This document shows positions 1 to 13,800 of a stretch of 64,000 nucleotides of DNA, piece after piece. Numbering within the stretch: the first letter of the stretch is position 1; each line of letters starts with the position of its first letter. The stretch covers positions 18,818,611 to 18,882,610 of the forward strand of contig NC_049991.1 in NCBI RefSeq assembly GCF_000003815.2. Reading direction: 5' to 3'. A program made the position numbers and the translations under genes. The notes under the pieces are model-generated. The model saw only the letters and a list, made by a program, of their open reading frames with translations. It did not search any database and was not told the origin of the DNA. Source of the stretch: Branchiostoma floridae (Eukaryota; Chordata; Leptocardii; Amphioxiformes; Branchiostomatidae).

Positions 1-487
1 CATTGGGGTCATACAAATGGCCTTAGAACACAATGACTTACCTTGGCGACCAAGCGGCGTCAAAGACTCAGTGATACACTTGTGGAAATGTTTTAAATAA
101 CGTAACTTTGCGGCCAGTTCATTTGGCATTTGAACCTTTTTAGGCAGGAGTTAAGGCAAAGATATTAGGCGCTGGCGACATACAAATGTTCTAAGAACTA
201 GTTCGAACACAATAATAGCTTACCTTAGCGACCAAGCGACCGTGTAAGACTCAAGTGATACACTTGAGGAATCGTCTTTAAATTTCGTATCTTAGCGGCC
301 AGTTCATTTGGCATTTGAACCTTGTCTGAAATTTTAAGCCCGCGTTAAGGCAAAGATATCAAGCGCTGGCGACATACAAATGGTCTAAGAACTAGTTCGA
401 ACACAATAATAGCTTACCTTGGCGACCAAGCGACCGTGTAAGACTCAGTGATACACTTGAGGAAACGTCTTTAACGTAGCGGCCAGT
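1..487. repeat. Tandem repeat, about 2.6 units of 170-192 bp, each with a splice-donor-like motif
   Basis: The block beginning near ACATACAAATG recurs at about 11, 180 and 371, and each unit repeats CTTACCTTGGCGACCAAGCG and GCGGCCAGTTCATTTGGC with scattered changes. Read on the minus strand every unit contains CCAAG followed by GTAAG, a good donor consensus (junctions near 48, 229 and 418). The array is cut by the window edge, so its copy number is unknown. It resembles the exon-edge duplications of the TMC gene further right and may mark the end of a first exon of a minus-strand neighbour. Confidence 0.75.
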
Positions 488-700
488 TCAAGACGTTGGC
501 GGATTCTTCGGACACGAACCTGGCAACTGACCCCTCTCCTTTGTCAGGGGGTGAAATCTCCTGTTAAGACTCCAGCACACAGCCCTATCGGTATGTAATA
601 TCTCAGTTAGCGCATGTCCCAAGGCGTTGCCGAGGCGCCGGGACTTTGTCCCCGACTCACACACTGACACCCATTCAACCACCTGAATGGCACCGCGAAA
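418..700 (-). other. Possible first exon of a minus-strand gene extending left of the window
   Basis: This patch is richer in CpG than its surroundings. On the minus strand it ends at CCAAG|GTAAGC (418/417) and contains an open frame of 64 codons (488-682) with no recognisable homology. The case rests on base composition plus one donor motif. It may equally be ordinary repeat or intergenic sequence. Confidence 0.15.
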
Positions 701-1034
701 TAAAGTGAGCTAATAGCACAAATCAAGGGCCGGGGACAACAAAAAAGGAGGGCAAGGGTGTGTTGTCCTAAGCCCCGTCGGACGCTGACAAGCCGCGTGT
801 TTGGAAAGACTTGTTTGCCCGGTCTTAATTGCCAAAGGAACAGCCACAGTGATTTTTTGGGGCCCTTAAGCCCCTCGATTAAGTTCGGTGGAAAGTTATT
901 GCGCCGGGGGCGATTAGGGTGTGGGAGAACTTGGCAACATTATCCGCCACGTAACGAAAACATCGCCAGCAAATGACTCGTGTGTGGACTGCAAGGGGAG
1001 TGGTTTGGGTTTTTTTTTTAACGAGATTGTTTAG

Positions 1035-1200
1035 ATCATTGCAAGGTCATTAGACCACTTCGAGGCAATGAACTAAGAAGTTGGAAATGATTTTACATGG
1101 AGATAGCGGTGGACATTTGTTTTGAAGGCTGATAAGTTGTAAACAGGAGGGAAACAGTTGTCGCCAAGAGAGTTCCATAATTGGGCTGTCCGGGGAAAGA
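1035..1200 (-). mobile_element. Non-LTR retrotransposon fragment (C-terminal end of a reverse-transcriptase ORF)
   Basis: The reverse complement closely matches 8785-8945. Both translate to R-T-x-x-L-W-N-S-L followed by FPPVYNLSAFKTNVH, the pattern seen after the RT domain of CR1/Jockey-group ORF2 proteins. No RT catalytic motif is left, so this is a short dead fragment. Confidence 0.55.
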
Positions 1201-1494
1201 AACTGTTATTATAGAAGGACTTGGAAACCGGCAATTGAACAGTATAGCGATGTGAGTTTGTTGCGCTGAAAGACTCTCAGTGCACGTGGAGGAACAAATA
1301 GTATGAGAATATATCATTGAAACAATAGCCATGAAAGTACCGGTAAATGTACCTTAATGTGTACAGCACTATAAAACGCTCAGACTTCGATTTTATTTTA
1401 TTTCATTTTATGGGGGTGGGGGGGTTGTCGGTTTTAAAGGAATTGCGTCACACCTTGGGAAGACAATAAACGTTCTTGAAAAGAGTATGATCAC

Positions 1495-1615
1495 ACAGTC
1501 ACACATGGACACACACTACGCATACAAACATTACAACCACACACATAAACACACACACTTACATGCAGCAACCTCCTTGCATGCATACACAGACAGAAAG
1601 ACACACAGACACAGA
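1495..1615. repeat. CA-rich simple sequence
   Basis: Imperfect CACACA tract interrupted by CATACA and CAGACA. The minus-strand open frame across it reads as a low-complexity peptide and is not a gene. Confidence 0.8.
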
Positions 1616-1699
1616 GTGTTTTATACAGACAAGTTAGATCTCTTCTTTTGAACAAGTTAAAGATGTCAGTAAAACTTGTATCATTATATCGTTCCATGT

Positions 1700-3728
1700 A
1701 AAATATAATGTAACATTACCAATGAGGTCAAAATCGTGCAAGGCAAATTCATTAAAATCACCAGTGGTACAAACTGCACAGTTTTGGTGGAGAGAGTTAA
1801 TGTCACAACAGAAAAATTCTTACATACAATTTTACAAGAATTATATAATTAATTCACATCTAGGATTATTTTATAAGGCACTCATAGGCATGACATGTTG
1901 TCATAATAATGTTCAATTCCATGGTAATAATACATACTGGTATATATATATATATCAATCTGGGACATTTGCTAATATATACAGTTCAAATCAGATTTGA
2001 CAACATGAAAAATGTTTAAAAATAGATTAATGTTTCATGATGGTAATAATCTTCCTACAATCACTGGTTTGCTGACTGAAAGAAAATGTTTTTAAAAATT
2101 GTACAATAGTAGCACAGTGCTAAAACTTTGTTCGAACAAAGTGAGAAAATCATAGAGCAGTTGTTCTGTAACATACAATGTAAGTGTATGTAGAAGTTAA
2201 GTGTTATTGCACAAATTGTAAGTTAGATGGTAACTTCTGCTTGTAGTTTAAAGTTAAATCATCTCTTGCGTATTATATTTTCCAATAGATAATCTGTAAT
2301 TATACTCTAAATCAAGTGATATCATCTTGTTGTTGTTTGTTATTTATTAAGAAACCTTTTAGCCCTTACGGGCTAATCTTCCAAGGTTATAACAATCAAG
2401 AAATACACTGTAAAATGTATTATGTATAATGACTTAATGCTTAAACATTACAATGTTACTTTAACATATGGGTTCCATATAACTTTGTCCATAATTATAA
2501 ACAATAAATGTACAATCAGCAAATTCATTACTGCATTAAATTGCAAGGTCAATATTTTCAAAATTTGTCTTATTTTCTTTAAAACTATATAATTTTGCAG
2601 AACAAGTTGAGTTCATCTTGCATAAAAATGTTAAAATTCTTTTATATAAATGCAGGAACCTATCAGAGTAGGTTTTTAAAATTTTGCAGACAGCTTAAAA
2701 TTCTACATTTCTTCCCAATATACAGTACCTTAATGTTTCATTCAAGCATACAAAGACAAAATGAAGAGAATACATAATATTTCACTTCAGATTACTAGTA
2801 TATCATTTTAAAAACTAAACCCAAATTTGGGTGGTAGGATTTACATGTAAGTCATTTTTTGTTTGCACATAATTTATATAATTCTCAGGGATTCATGGCA
2901 CATACTAACATCGCCCTCTGGCATATTTCAATGGCACTGCAGGTGGTACTTCCACAGAATAATGTCATATTGCTTTTCAAACCACCAACTTTCCTGAGAT
3001 GCACCAACATTCCTGCATTTCACTTTCTGAGGAAAATGTTATTTCTCAACATTTCGGTATCAAAAATGCATATTTGGGTGGGATTTTCCACAATTATGAA
3101 TGATAAAATGTACAATTAGAAAATGTATAAATGTTCCTCTTTACAAATGACAACATTTGATTGCAAATTTTTTGTTGAAAAGGTATGACTGGAAATTCTA
3201 AAATCAATCTTTTGGAGAAAAGGTCCTACATGAACTCTATACAAATGTAGTTTGTCTGTAGTCATCACAACCCAATCTCTTGGTCCTTGGAAAATTAATT
3301 AAATGTTTTCCTTTACAAATGACAACAATTGCAAAATTTTGTCCTAGCTTTTGAGGCGGAAAATTCTAAAATCACTGTTTCAGAGCCTGCTGCCACATAA
3401 ACTTGATTTTGCAAAGTCTATCTTTATAGCATGCGCAGTTACTCAAGTAACTGGACATGGCTTGGGAAACGGTCAGATGTTTCAGACAGCATGCATACCC
3501 GCTGTCCTCAGTAACTCAGTGAAATGTCTGATCGTTTCCAAAATCATTTAATATCAAGTTGCTTGAGTAAACATTATTTAGTGTGTCTCGTTACCTGAAT
3601 GTCTAACATTTATCATTGTGTCTATAATCTTTACTTTCCCCATATCCTTCAATAATTAATTTTGGCACAGGACAGTTTTGAAGTTTTACTGGAAACCTCT
3701 TTTTTTCGACCAATCAGTTTGGTCCCTT
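1700..3728 (-). other. AT-rich sequence downstream of the TMC stop codon; probable 3' UTR plus intergenic DNA
   Basis: No coding exon is visible. Candidate polyadenylation signals on the minus strand are ATTAAA (3547-3552) and AATAAA (2343-2348), so the 3' UTR could be about 0.2 or 1.4 kb long. The block holds a diverged internal duplication (around 2850-3150 and 3130-3370, both with TACAAATGACAACA-like stretches). The exact transcript end cannot be decided from sequence alone. Confidence 0.3.
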
Positions 3729-3974
3729 TCAATAATCCTTGGGCGGGACTCCGACAGCCTCGTGCTGTTGCCTGGCAGCCATCGCCATGGCGAACGCATC
3801 CTTGCCCCCCTGGTCAGGTGACTTTGCTGGGGAGCCCGTCTGGTTGGCGGGCGTCGCCCCCGACGACGTTGGTCTCTGTGGACTTGCCGACTTCCTGTCG
3901 GGATTCTGGGATCCGGTCTTCTTAGGGGAGGCGTCTTGGAGCATCTTCAGTAGGAACTGCTTATCTTTCCCTTC
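3729..3974 (-). CDS. TMC gene 1, exon 19 (last): cytoplasmic C-terminus and stop
   Basis: Acceptor CCACAG|GAAGGG, phase 0, stop TGA at 3731-3729. It begins EGKDKQFLLKML, the conserved juxtamembrane helix of TMC7-type proteins, and continues as a Ser/Pro/Lys-rich disordered tail ending in PPKDY. Confidence 0.9.
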   Translation of the reverse strand, partial: EGKDKQFLLKMLQDASPKKTGSQNPDRKSASPQRPTSSGATPANQTGSPAKSPDQGGKDAFAMAMAARQQHEAVGVPPKDY

Positions 3975-6900
3975 CTGTGGTGCAGATGAGGGAAGAGTTT
4001 AGTGATAGATGGGTACCATACTGAATGTACATGTGGTTCTGGTTATATTAGGGCAGTCCTGGTTATGATTTAGCCCTGCCTATTGTAAGCCCGTCACAAT
4101 TCAGCCCCTGACTACAGAGAGAGAGTCGTTGGCCCACAGCATAACAATAACAAATACCAAATGAAGAAATCAAAATCAAATGACATTGTAAACTTGGAGT
4201 AGAACAATCCATCTTTTAGGCTATCGTTCCTTGCTTTCACTCTACCATCTGCTTGGAGATTTTATGCTGTGCCTCTGTCCTTCTTAATAGTCATGCATGA
4301 GCAATCAAGTACATGTACTTTGCTCGTGAGTAAAATTAGAATCGATCAATCAATCTCAAAGTGTTAACTGCCCAGGTACCAGAAGCGATTAGGGCAAAAG
4401 TCCAATTCTTTGGAAGTTACAGTTTAAGTCTGATTCAAAATGACTGTTACCATCACAGATGAACTTTCAAGAAGCCATACCAGGTGACCTCCTGAGAACA
4501 TTTTTTTTAGTATCAAATTGTCAGCAGTTTTGTACCAGAAGTGCGTTGCGACGGTTTACCTCTGAGATCTGGTGTTTGAGACGCTCCACCAGAATCTTGT
4601 GGCTGGCCGACACCTTTGCATAGTAGTACACCAGGAGGCTGCAGCAGGGGGAGATTGCAGTTAGACAAATAACTAGATTATTGCACATATCTGTTGATCT
4701 GAAGCTTCAATAACAAGAATGAAACAATGAAACGAGTCATATTCAATGAGATACATATTTGTACAAAAAATACATCATAATTATTAACGTTACACATCTA
4801 CATAACTACAAAAAAAGATGCATGCTTTCACAGGAAAATACACTCAAGCACCACATTAAAAGAGGGAGTACAAGACACAAATTTTTAAAATCTTTTAGAC
4901 AAGTCTTACCATAAATGGAAAAGTTGAACTAGTTTACAAAAGTCTACTCTTTGAGTTGGAAAGTGGTTCAAAATTAAATTCATGTAATTTGCCATCACAA
5001 CTGAACTTTTCACAGTATAAAATGAACCCTTTTTACAACTTGTACTTGTCTCCAATACTTATATCTATTCCTAAAACTGTAGTGGTATTGAGGACTTGTA
5101 AGACTTCTAATAAATGTAAACTACCAGAATGAAGACATATAGGAACTCCATGCTAACACAAGCCTCACCATAAGATGCACAGTACGAATGCCCTGCAGTA
5201 CCCAGACCCGATGATGTCCACCACGGTTTTGATCCAGCTCAGGTTTGCCTGCCCCTGCCACGTTTCCAACAGGTTCAGGACTGACTGGTAGCTGTTAGCC
5301 AGGCCCCTAGGGGTAGAAATGAGAATGAGAATGATTCCTTTGTAAAAACATCTCAGCCTATAGGCTGAATTGTGTGATACATTACAAGGGAGAGTGCTAT
5401 TACATATTTTCAATATGGTCCTTTTAAATTACAATTAAAAGGGCTAATGTTAGTAATAAAAACATCAAACAAAAATTTTTTTAAAGTCTTAAAGAGGTGT
5501 AAGGGGTTATCAATTGTGGCCTAAAGACTCAAATAACTTAAGCCCCAGGAGAGGGGGGATAAGAGGAGCAGAATTGTTTTTGTCACACTCTGACAGTTCA
5601 TAAGGCACCTGTAGCAGACTAAAGGGTCCATCCAGTAGCTTGTTAGCTAGCCCCCTGGGGGAATACAAACAAGGCAATCAGAGATGGCATCCAAGTTGGA
5701 CTTCACCCCCTTACATCCATTGCCCCCCCCCCCCATACCCTTTTTAAACACAACATACCTGAATGGTCCACAATCTTCTGAGGGCTTGATCCTGAAACCA
5801 CATAGAAAATGACATTGGCTCTATGTACAAAAATAATACATAACAGATAATTGATGGACACAGACCACAAACTAGCTTTTTGCTCCACTATATGTTTTGT
5901 AGTTGTACCATGAAATGATGTGATAAACTTGATAGATTGACTAGGACTTAAATGATGTAATCTGTATCTCTGTTACACTGGTTACCCACAGATAATGGTG
6001 AATAGAAGCATTACAGGTTATACAAATGTATGTTGTATGTGCGGGGTTAGTGAGATGATGAGTAGACTTACGCGAAGATGCTGTATCCCACGGCAGCCAG
6101 TGCAATGAAGAAGGTGAGGAGGAGGATGCTGAGGAAGATGGTGGTGGCCTGGGCCGCCCGCCACGCCTTACTGGACGCACGGCAGTTCATCACCACACTG
6201 ATCTATAAATAAAACACACAAAAAAATAGAACACTTACTGTTAACATCAAAACCTTAATGTCATGGCTATAATATTGGCCACGTTGACTACCATGCCATA
6301 TGATATCCAGTTGCTTGTCTGTCGTCTCCATCAGTGCATAATGAACAGTTTCTATCGGTGCTAAGAAACACATCTAAAAAAAAAAAAAAACACATCTCAT
6401 GCTGACTTACCCTTTTGACGTAGAAGAAGACGAAAAGTTTGAACATGCAGATGACTGGCAGCAGCGGAGAGAAGAATGCCCCCAACCTGTCAGGAGAGGA
6501 AGTGCAGGAAAGATTAAAACAAATCTCACAGTAATCTTCAAGGTTTGATCCTTTAAAAACAGTATTTGACAGTTCTCTGGCGCAGCATCCCCAAGGTATG
6601 CAAAATTGTGTATCTTATACTTGGGGATGATGCATACAGGGATTGCTTATTTTTCAGAGTGGCAGACAGATGTGACTTGGCAGAATTATTTTCGCACATA
6701 TTTAGTGCCAACTTAAAAGAAATGGGCTTCTGGCAAGTATCCATCAAGCCTCTGCATCTAAGTGCAAGCACATCTATCTCTCATTTGACAGCAAACAGAA
6801 TGATACACTGGATATATTGAGTGTGTGTGAGTGAGTGAGGAGAGTGCCAATGCCATGTTGTTTTAGAGGTACACGTATTCTCAACAGCTTTCATCTAAGA

Positions 6901-7767
6901 CAACTTCATTACAAGAAAATGACCTGGAGACAGTCCTGCTGTAATGTCTCCAATTTCTTTTTTGATTCATCTGTAATGTATTTATCCTAAAAAATATTTC
7001 CATTCCCAGAGGTTGGAGGTATAGTTGGCTACTAGCATTAAATGTAAAGGTGACAGTCACTTTATATTTGTGCAACACGTACCAGCAGAGCCCCTGTGCA
7101 TAGATGAGATCCAGAACGTTGCGAGCGATGTCGAACTCCGGCTTCCCCAGGTTCTTACAGCAGCACTGAGTAAACAAGCTGGAGGGAGGGAGTGGGAGAG
7201 AGTAAGAATAGTTTAGTTTGATCATGTCACTGGCTGTAGAAATTTCAAAGATTGATGAGGGTGCAGCCAACTTCTTGCTAGTTGAACAGCTGTTTTTAAC
7301 AACCCACCATGATCAGACTTTCTTTTGTATTGAAAGGCCCTAATTTTTTACTGCACTCGTTTCTGTTGTAACCTCCACTAACATTTTATATCACTCCTCA
7401 ACCGGAGTCCTCCTTAATGGTTCTCCAGGTCAAAACTCTGCTACAAACCAAAAACTCTCAGACGCTCTGCATTCATTTTTAACATCAACAAACCGATTTA
7501 CAGCACCTTCCATCTGCTCCTCATAGCTTACGTAGCCTATGTGGCCTATGTGTAATTTAGATTTGTTTCTTGTATCTTTGTGGGTCAGCCGTCATCAGCT
7601 TGAATAGACTGCCTAGGCTGGCCCAGTGTAATGACTTGTTGTCATTTTCAATAAATAAATAAATAAAATAAATAAAATATCATGGATTACAAAATTCTCC
7701 CACTTTGAAAAAACATGTGTTTGAGAGATATCTAGTGCAGCACACCACCCACCAGGTATGCACAGGT

Positions 7768-7815
<48 letters not shown>

Positions 7816-10800
7816 TTGTTTATTTGTAAATCCATGCCCGTAGGCTAATTGCAAGTAGCAAGTGTCTAATTCTATACACTCTGACAGCTATCTATGTGCA
7901 TGATACTACATTCTTTACTGGGAGGTTTGACTTCTTCTTTGGAGGCAGTGGCTGATGAAAAGTCCCACGTCTATAATGTTTAGTGGGTTCTGTGATTTTA
8001 ACAGGAATATAGCTTTTTTTAAGTCTATATACATTATAATATCATACAGGCCTAGAATGCATTACACTGCAATAGGGAGCATTGTATTGGAGATATGTTT
8101 GCAATTGGATGCTTTCTTTTGGGGTGGCGGATATACATGTACCTGATGCTACACTTGAGTCTTCAAATTGTGTAACACTGACTTTCTAGTCTATTAGGCT
8201 TTTCTAGTTTCAAATTACTATCCGAATGATTTTCTTACGCATACTTGTTCTGGATATTATGCTTCCTCTGAACTGCTACAGAACTGAATATCAATATTTC
8301 AACACAATAATTCAATAAACCTTTCCTTCACATTGTCATTGTCTGGCTAGAAACAAAAGGTTCCGTGAGTACTTACTTCCTGATGAACTCGGAGATGAAG
8401 GTGGTCAGCAGGAGGAACACAAAATCCACCAGCACCAGGCGGTAGATCTCCTGGCCTACATACGTCTCCCAACAGGCCTGAAAATGGACGGGACAAACAT
8501 TGTTAGGTCATTCTTGTAGACGAGAGGGTGGAGGAAGTATTGCACACCCCTCCTTCACCATAAAAAGTCATATACAGGTCAGGCAAACAGGTTGCCAAAC
8601 CCACCGGCAAATGCCTGTCTGCCTGCTCATCTGTCGAATCAACAGGAGAATCCACTAACTAAGGTCATTCTTGTAGTGAGTTTCAGCCTAGCCTGTAGCA
8701 AACCATGAACAGTTACTGACAGTTGCATTTCTGAAACATTTCAGCTGAAGAGCACTGCTGACAGAAATATAGCTAATTATTTCCCGGACTACAAAACTAT
8801 GGAACTCCCTCGACGACAACTGTTTCCCTCCTGTCTACAACTTATCAGCCTTCAAAACTAATGTCCACTGCTATCTCCGAGTACAACTGTTTCCAACTTC
8901 TTAGTTTATTGCCTTGAAGTGGTCTAATTATCTTGCCCTGAACAATCCTGTTAAAAAAAGACTCGACTTTAATTTTGCGGTAGCGGGAAAAAGAATTTTT
9001 CGCGGTGGTTTTGAGTTCGCAGTAGCACCATGCACTGTAGTCTCTTACTGCCATGGAAAAATGTTTGCGGTGGTTGAAGTGCACGGTGAAGCTGCCAACG
9101 CGAAAGTTTCTGCATTTACAGTATTGAATTTGGAAGACAGTTACATATGTGAGGAGCTAGTGAATAATGTAGACTCACCAGGTCACTGGAGGACCTGCTG
9201 ATTTTGTTGAACCAGAACCAGAGCAGCACACCCAGGATGGCCCACTTCAGCAGGATGGTTCTGTGGACAAAATTGAAAATAAATGATGATTTAGCCTTTT
9301 TCAGAAAGCTTTCACACATCTTCAGGCCTCTTTTAGCAAAGCTTAGAATAACTCTGATTGCATGATCTTTATTTGAAGATGTTCTGGTTAGCCTTCCCAT
9401 ATGACGTTCCATTCTGACTCTGAAGTGTGCTAAGTCACTCTTAGTGTGTAAAAAATCTCCTACCCAGATTTCTCTCTATGTTTTGATTTAAAGTACAAGT
9501 CTGATTGGAGTACAGTTCTCCATAAAATACTCGCTTGTTTATATATCTATCTATACACTATAAGTTTACTCTATGCAAGGCCGTGTGGACCACTTCTGGG
9601 CACTGAACTAATGAAGAGACCTGTCCTTGGTGCTGAACACACAGTGAGGTATTGTAACCCTTCTCACCTAAAGATGCTGATGTACAGCTCGTACCGTGGA
9701 TACTCATACTTTTCCAGGATATTGAGGCAACTTAGACATGTAAAGAGGTGGGGTCCTGTAGAGTAACTGCTGGGTGCTTGGCTCAGAACTGGGTTCAAAA
9801 ATGAGCACCTGGCTTCAGTTGGGGAGGCAAAAGATTTAAGGAAGGAAGTTGAGGCACCGGTAGAAATCCTTCACGATCTTAAAAGAAGGCTATGGGACAG
9901 GTAACGGTACCTACCGGTACCTACCTTATACCTTTTTAAAGAAGTTACATTTGTCTCACCTGAAGATGCTGATGTACAACTCGTGCCGAGGGTACTTGTA
10001 CTTCTCCAGACTCCCCAGGATGCTGAAGGCAAAGGGCAGGAGGAAGTTGATGGCTGAGATGCAGAGAGGCATCACCAGGAGGGTCAGGGCAGTGGTCGCA
10101 CTTCCGGCTGCCAGGTTCTAAAGAGGAGAGAACAACAAATAATATTAGGGATGGGTACCAATACCGTTTTTTCTTGTTGAACCCGTTGAAGAAACGAACC
10201 TGAAAAAATCAGGTTATATCAGCAGGTGTTCATATGTTTGGGGGCAGGTAAACAAGAGTGAAGTAGAGGAGAGATGAAAGTGATTTTTACCAACTTTCTA
10301 CAGTCATACTTGATCTAAGTTAACAGAGGCAGTCAGTATCGTTTACATAAAGACATGATTTTAAAATGCCATAAGAGTTGGATACTCCACCAAACAGATT
10401 ACTTGGCAGCAAAACAGACCATTGTTTTGAATACTAGTATCATCCATTCACAAGTTTTTACCAATGATTAGGCTTAGGCTCAGGTCCGGACCTCAACCTG
10501 ATCCTCTGGACCTGTACCTGAATCCATAGTTATGGATAATGAGTACTAACATCACTGATGAGTTTGATGATGTCCTGGTTCAGCCTCTCTGCGATGAAGA
10601 AGACCAGGTAGCAGGACCCGCCGAGCATAGCGAAGTACAGCAGCCAGGTACAGAGCCGCGTCAGCACGCGGCAGCACCGCTGTCCCCCGGTCAACTCCTG
10701 AGCCTGCTTGTGTGTCTCCGCAAGGAGCTCCTGTGTGGGACACAGAATGGTAGAGTACATGTAGTAAAGTTACAGTAGTAGTATCCAGCATGCTAGCATT

Positions 10801-13800
10801 TGATTATAACAATTACTGCTGCTGGTCCCTGATCCGGCTATAGCTTAGTCTTCATAAGAATCAAATAATTTGTGGGTGTGAGAGAGTGTTTTTGTACTAA
10901 GTATCTGTATATGATTATATGTGTGTGTGTGATTATGTGTGTGTACATGTTTGTGTGTGTCTCTGTGTGTATGGGTGTGTTGTGTGTGTGTGCATGTGTT
11001 TGTGTGTGTGTCTGTATGTATGTTTGTGAATAGAGAGCATAACTCTAGAAAACTTGAATGGATTGAATTTGATATTGGTATGTGGGTATACATGCTGATA
11101 AGACCCTGAAGTTATCAGACTTTAGGCCCCCTAGTGGCTTGATTATGGTACTGCAGCAGATCTTCCAGTTTTTATACCTGGATAATTTCAGTTTTGTGCC
11201 AGAAAACCTAGTGTATTATATGGTGGAGCGGTTATGTCAGCTATATAGAATACATATACAGAATACTGGTCCAGAAGTATGTACATGACTTTTGTATGAT
11301 TATAACAAACATACCACAATCTCTGCATAGACACTTTTGTGAAAGAGGAACATGGTGTGTTATATGGCTATATTTTACACAGATACAGATAAAAATACTG
11401 AGGTTATGTATGGTTACAACAGACATACCACAATCTCCGTGTAGACACTTTTGTGCCTCAGCTTGGCCGCTTCCTTTTCTGTGATGCCAAAGTCCCAGCA
11501 TGTGAAAATCTTGGCCACAAACTGGCTCTTCACGAAGCTCGCCTCGACATAGTTGGTCCGGAAAGACTTAGACATTCTAAAGAAGAACATGAGAGAAGTA
11601 ATTCATATGTTAAAGATTTTTCTTTCCTTTCTGTAACATCCAAATTTTTCCTTTCAAATATTAATCTATGGACTGATCAAACAACAGAAGCACCACTTTA
11701 TCTAAATTCTAAAGGGCTTCAACTTGGCTTAGAGGAATGTCAAAATAAAATAGGTGCCAATATTTTCTATTCAATATTTTCTTCTTGCCCAAGAATTCTT
11801 ACCAACCTAATAAAGTTTGGCTTGCAAGTATGAGGTACATAAATGTAAAATATAGCTAAACTACGAGGGTGCTTCAAAAAGTAATGTCACTAGTTTTATA
11901 ACAGGCTCATTTCTTCCTCGAATGAGATGAAATTTGGCACAAAGGTAAAGGCATATATCCTCTTGAGATTAGAATATCTCAATTTGTTGTTAAAATTTTT
12001 ATGAGCAACTGAGTTGATTTCAAGATAACCATACCCCTGGAAGTTTGTCAGAAGATCAGTTCCTCTAGATCTGACCCTGTTGTAACTACTGGAGGAAGCC
12101 GAAATTTCACCTGTATAATAACGAATGTCTCTATAGGTCACATGCCAATTTTCATTTCTGATCTTTCAATGGTTCATCTTTTACAGCTGCTAGAAAGGAG
12201 CGAGTTACTATATTACAGGCAGTTTGATTAATAGCCAAATACGTGGTTTATCTATCAAAGGTTTTGTAGACTAATTTTCCATCAACCAAAAGATACGAAA
12301 CTTGGCACACTTATTGGTTGTTTCAAGACCAAGAAGTGTGCAAAGTTTGATTTCTTTCTGTTTATTAAAAGAACACTACAGAAACTTTAATCAGCCCACC
12401 CCTGATTAACGACACTGATGATCGGGGTCATACCTCACTTCACCCAAGGAACGAAAAAAGAAAACATGATTGGATTTCAAAGGTGAACATTGGCATGTGC
12501 CTTATGAAGAAATAGAACTTTATACTTGTGCAATTTCAGCTTCATACAATAGCTACAGGTGAGTCAGGGACATTATCAATTGCACATAAATTGAACCTCT
12601 AATTTCTTTTACGGGATAACAAGGGTGTGGTCAGCTAGAACTCAAGTCGGTCACTCATAAAAATGTGTACAACAAAGTGAGCTATCTCAATCTCAAAAGA
12701 AGATATGGCTTTACCTTTGTGCCAAATTTCAACTCATTCGATGAAAAAATGAGTCTGTTATAAAACTAGTGACATTACTTTTTGAAGCACCCTCGTATGT
12801 TTCAGTGTGACAAAATCCACAGTTACTGTTTAAACAGTAGTGAAGTTTTCATCTGTCCCTTTTTCTACCCAAGGTACCCAAAATCTGTACCAAATCCCCA
12901 AAACCCACTTCCCCATGTTACATTTACACGTACCTGTGTACCAGTATGATGAGGCACAGCAGAAAGTACCCCCCTCCCGCACACAGGTAAGCCAGCTGCA
13001 TGTTATACTGCAGGGGTGGATTCATCACTATGGTGGTGTTGGTGTAGTAGCCGTAGTACAGCTCTGTGTTCTCAAACCAACCCTGGAAGGGAAAATGGCA
13101 TTGTATTGATACAGCACCCATTGTGTAAATGGATGTGGATTCTATAATATGGATTCTATGATATGCTCAAATCGTTGCTCTTCTCAAATACTGGGCTTCC
13201 AGACCACTAAACGTCCTATACAGATAACTGTTACTGAAGCTACATGTAGGTACTTATTTTTACTGTCACAGTGATGAAATCAGTGCAAAGTGCCTTTCCC
13301 AATGGAATCTGAGCAAAGAACTTTTAGATTCTACATAAAAAACTCAAATCTACTTGCTGACTCCAAGAAGTGATCTGCATAGCAACATGAGGTTTTATAA
13401 AATGCTCGTTCACTTTTATGACTTTATTGTATGCTGTCTTTTTGTAGGACTGTATTTCTGTATACCTTGATATGTCGTGATATGGCCAGTGCTGTATATA
13501 ATGTAAAAAATATTATGTAACATATATGTGACACTTATCGTACTTACAGCCCCAGTGAGCAGCTCAATCCCGGTGAAGCTGGCGTTGTTAACGGTAGGGC
13601 TGGGCTGGTACACCAGCTGAGGAATCGTGATGAAACAGAAGCTCAGGACGAACAGCGGCACGTTAAGCAGGAAAAGTGTCTTCAAGAAGATGAAGTAAGA
13701 CAGGATGCCCGTGCCGAAGAACCCCTCGATCTTCTTAAGATGGCTGCGCCACAAGACGAAGATGTAGCGAAGCTCGGCAATCTTGCTTAAGAAGTGTCGC

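Noticed and set aside
5626..5656. Alternative exon 17
   Set aside because: In-frame TAG right after the acceptor and no downstream donor matching exon 17.
7155..7170. Nearer acceptor ACTCAG for TMC exon 13
   Set aside because: It gives the wrong phase after exon 12; CCTCCAG at 7179 keeps the frame and the conserved residues.
10845..11093. His/Thr-rich minus-strand frame
   Set aside because: Translation of a GT/CA simple repeat.
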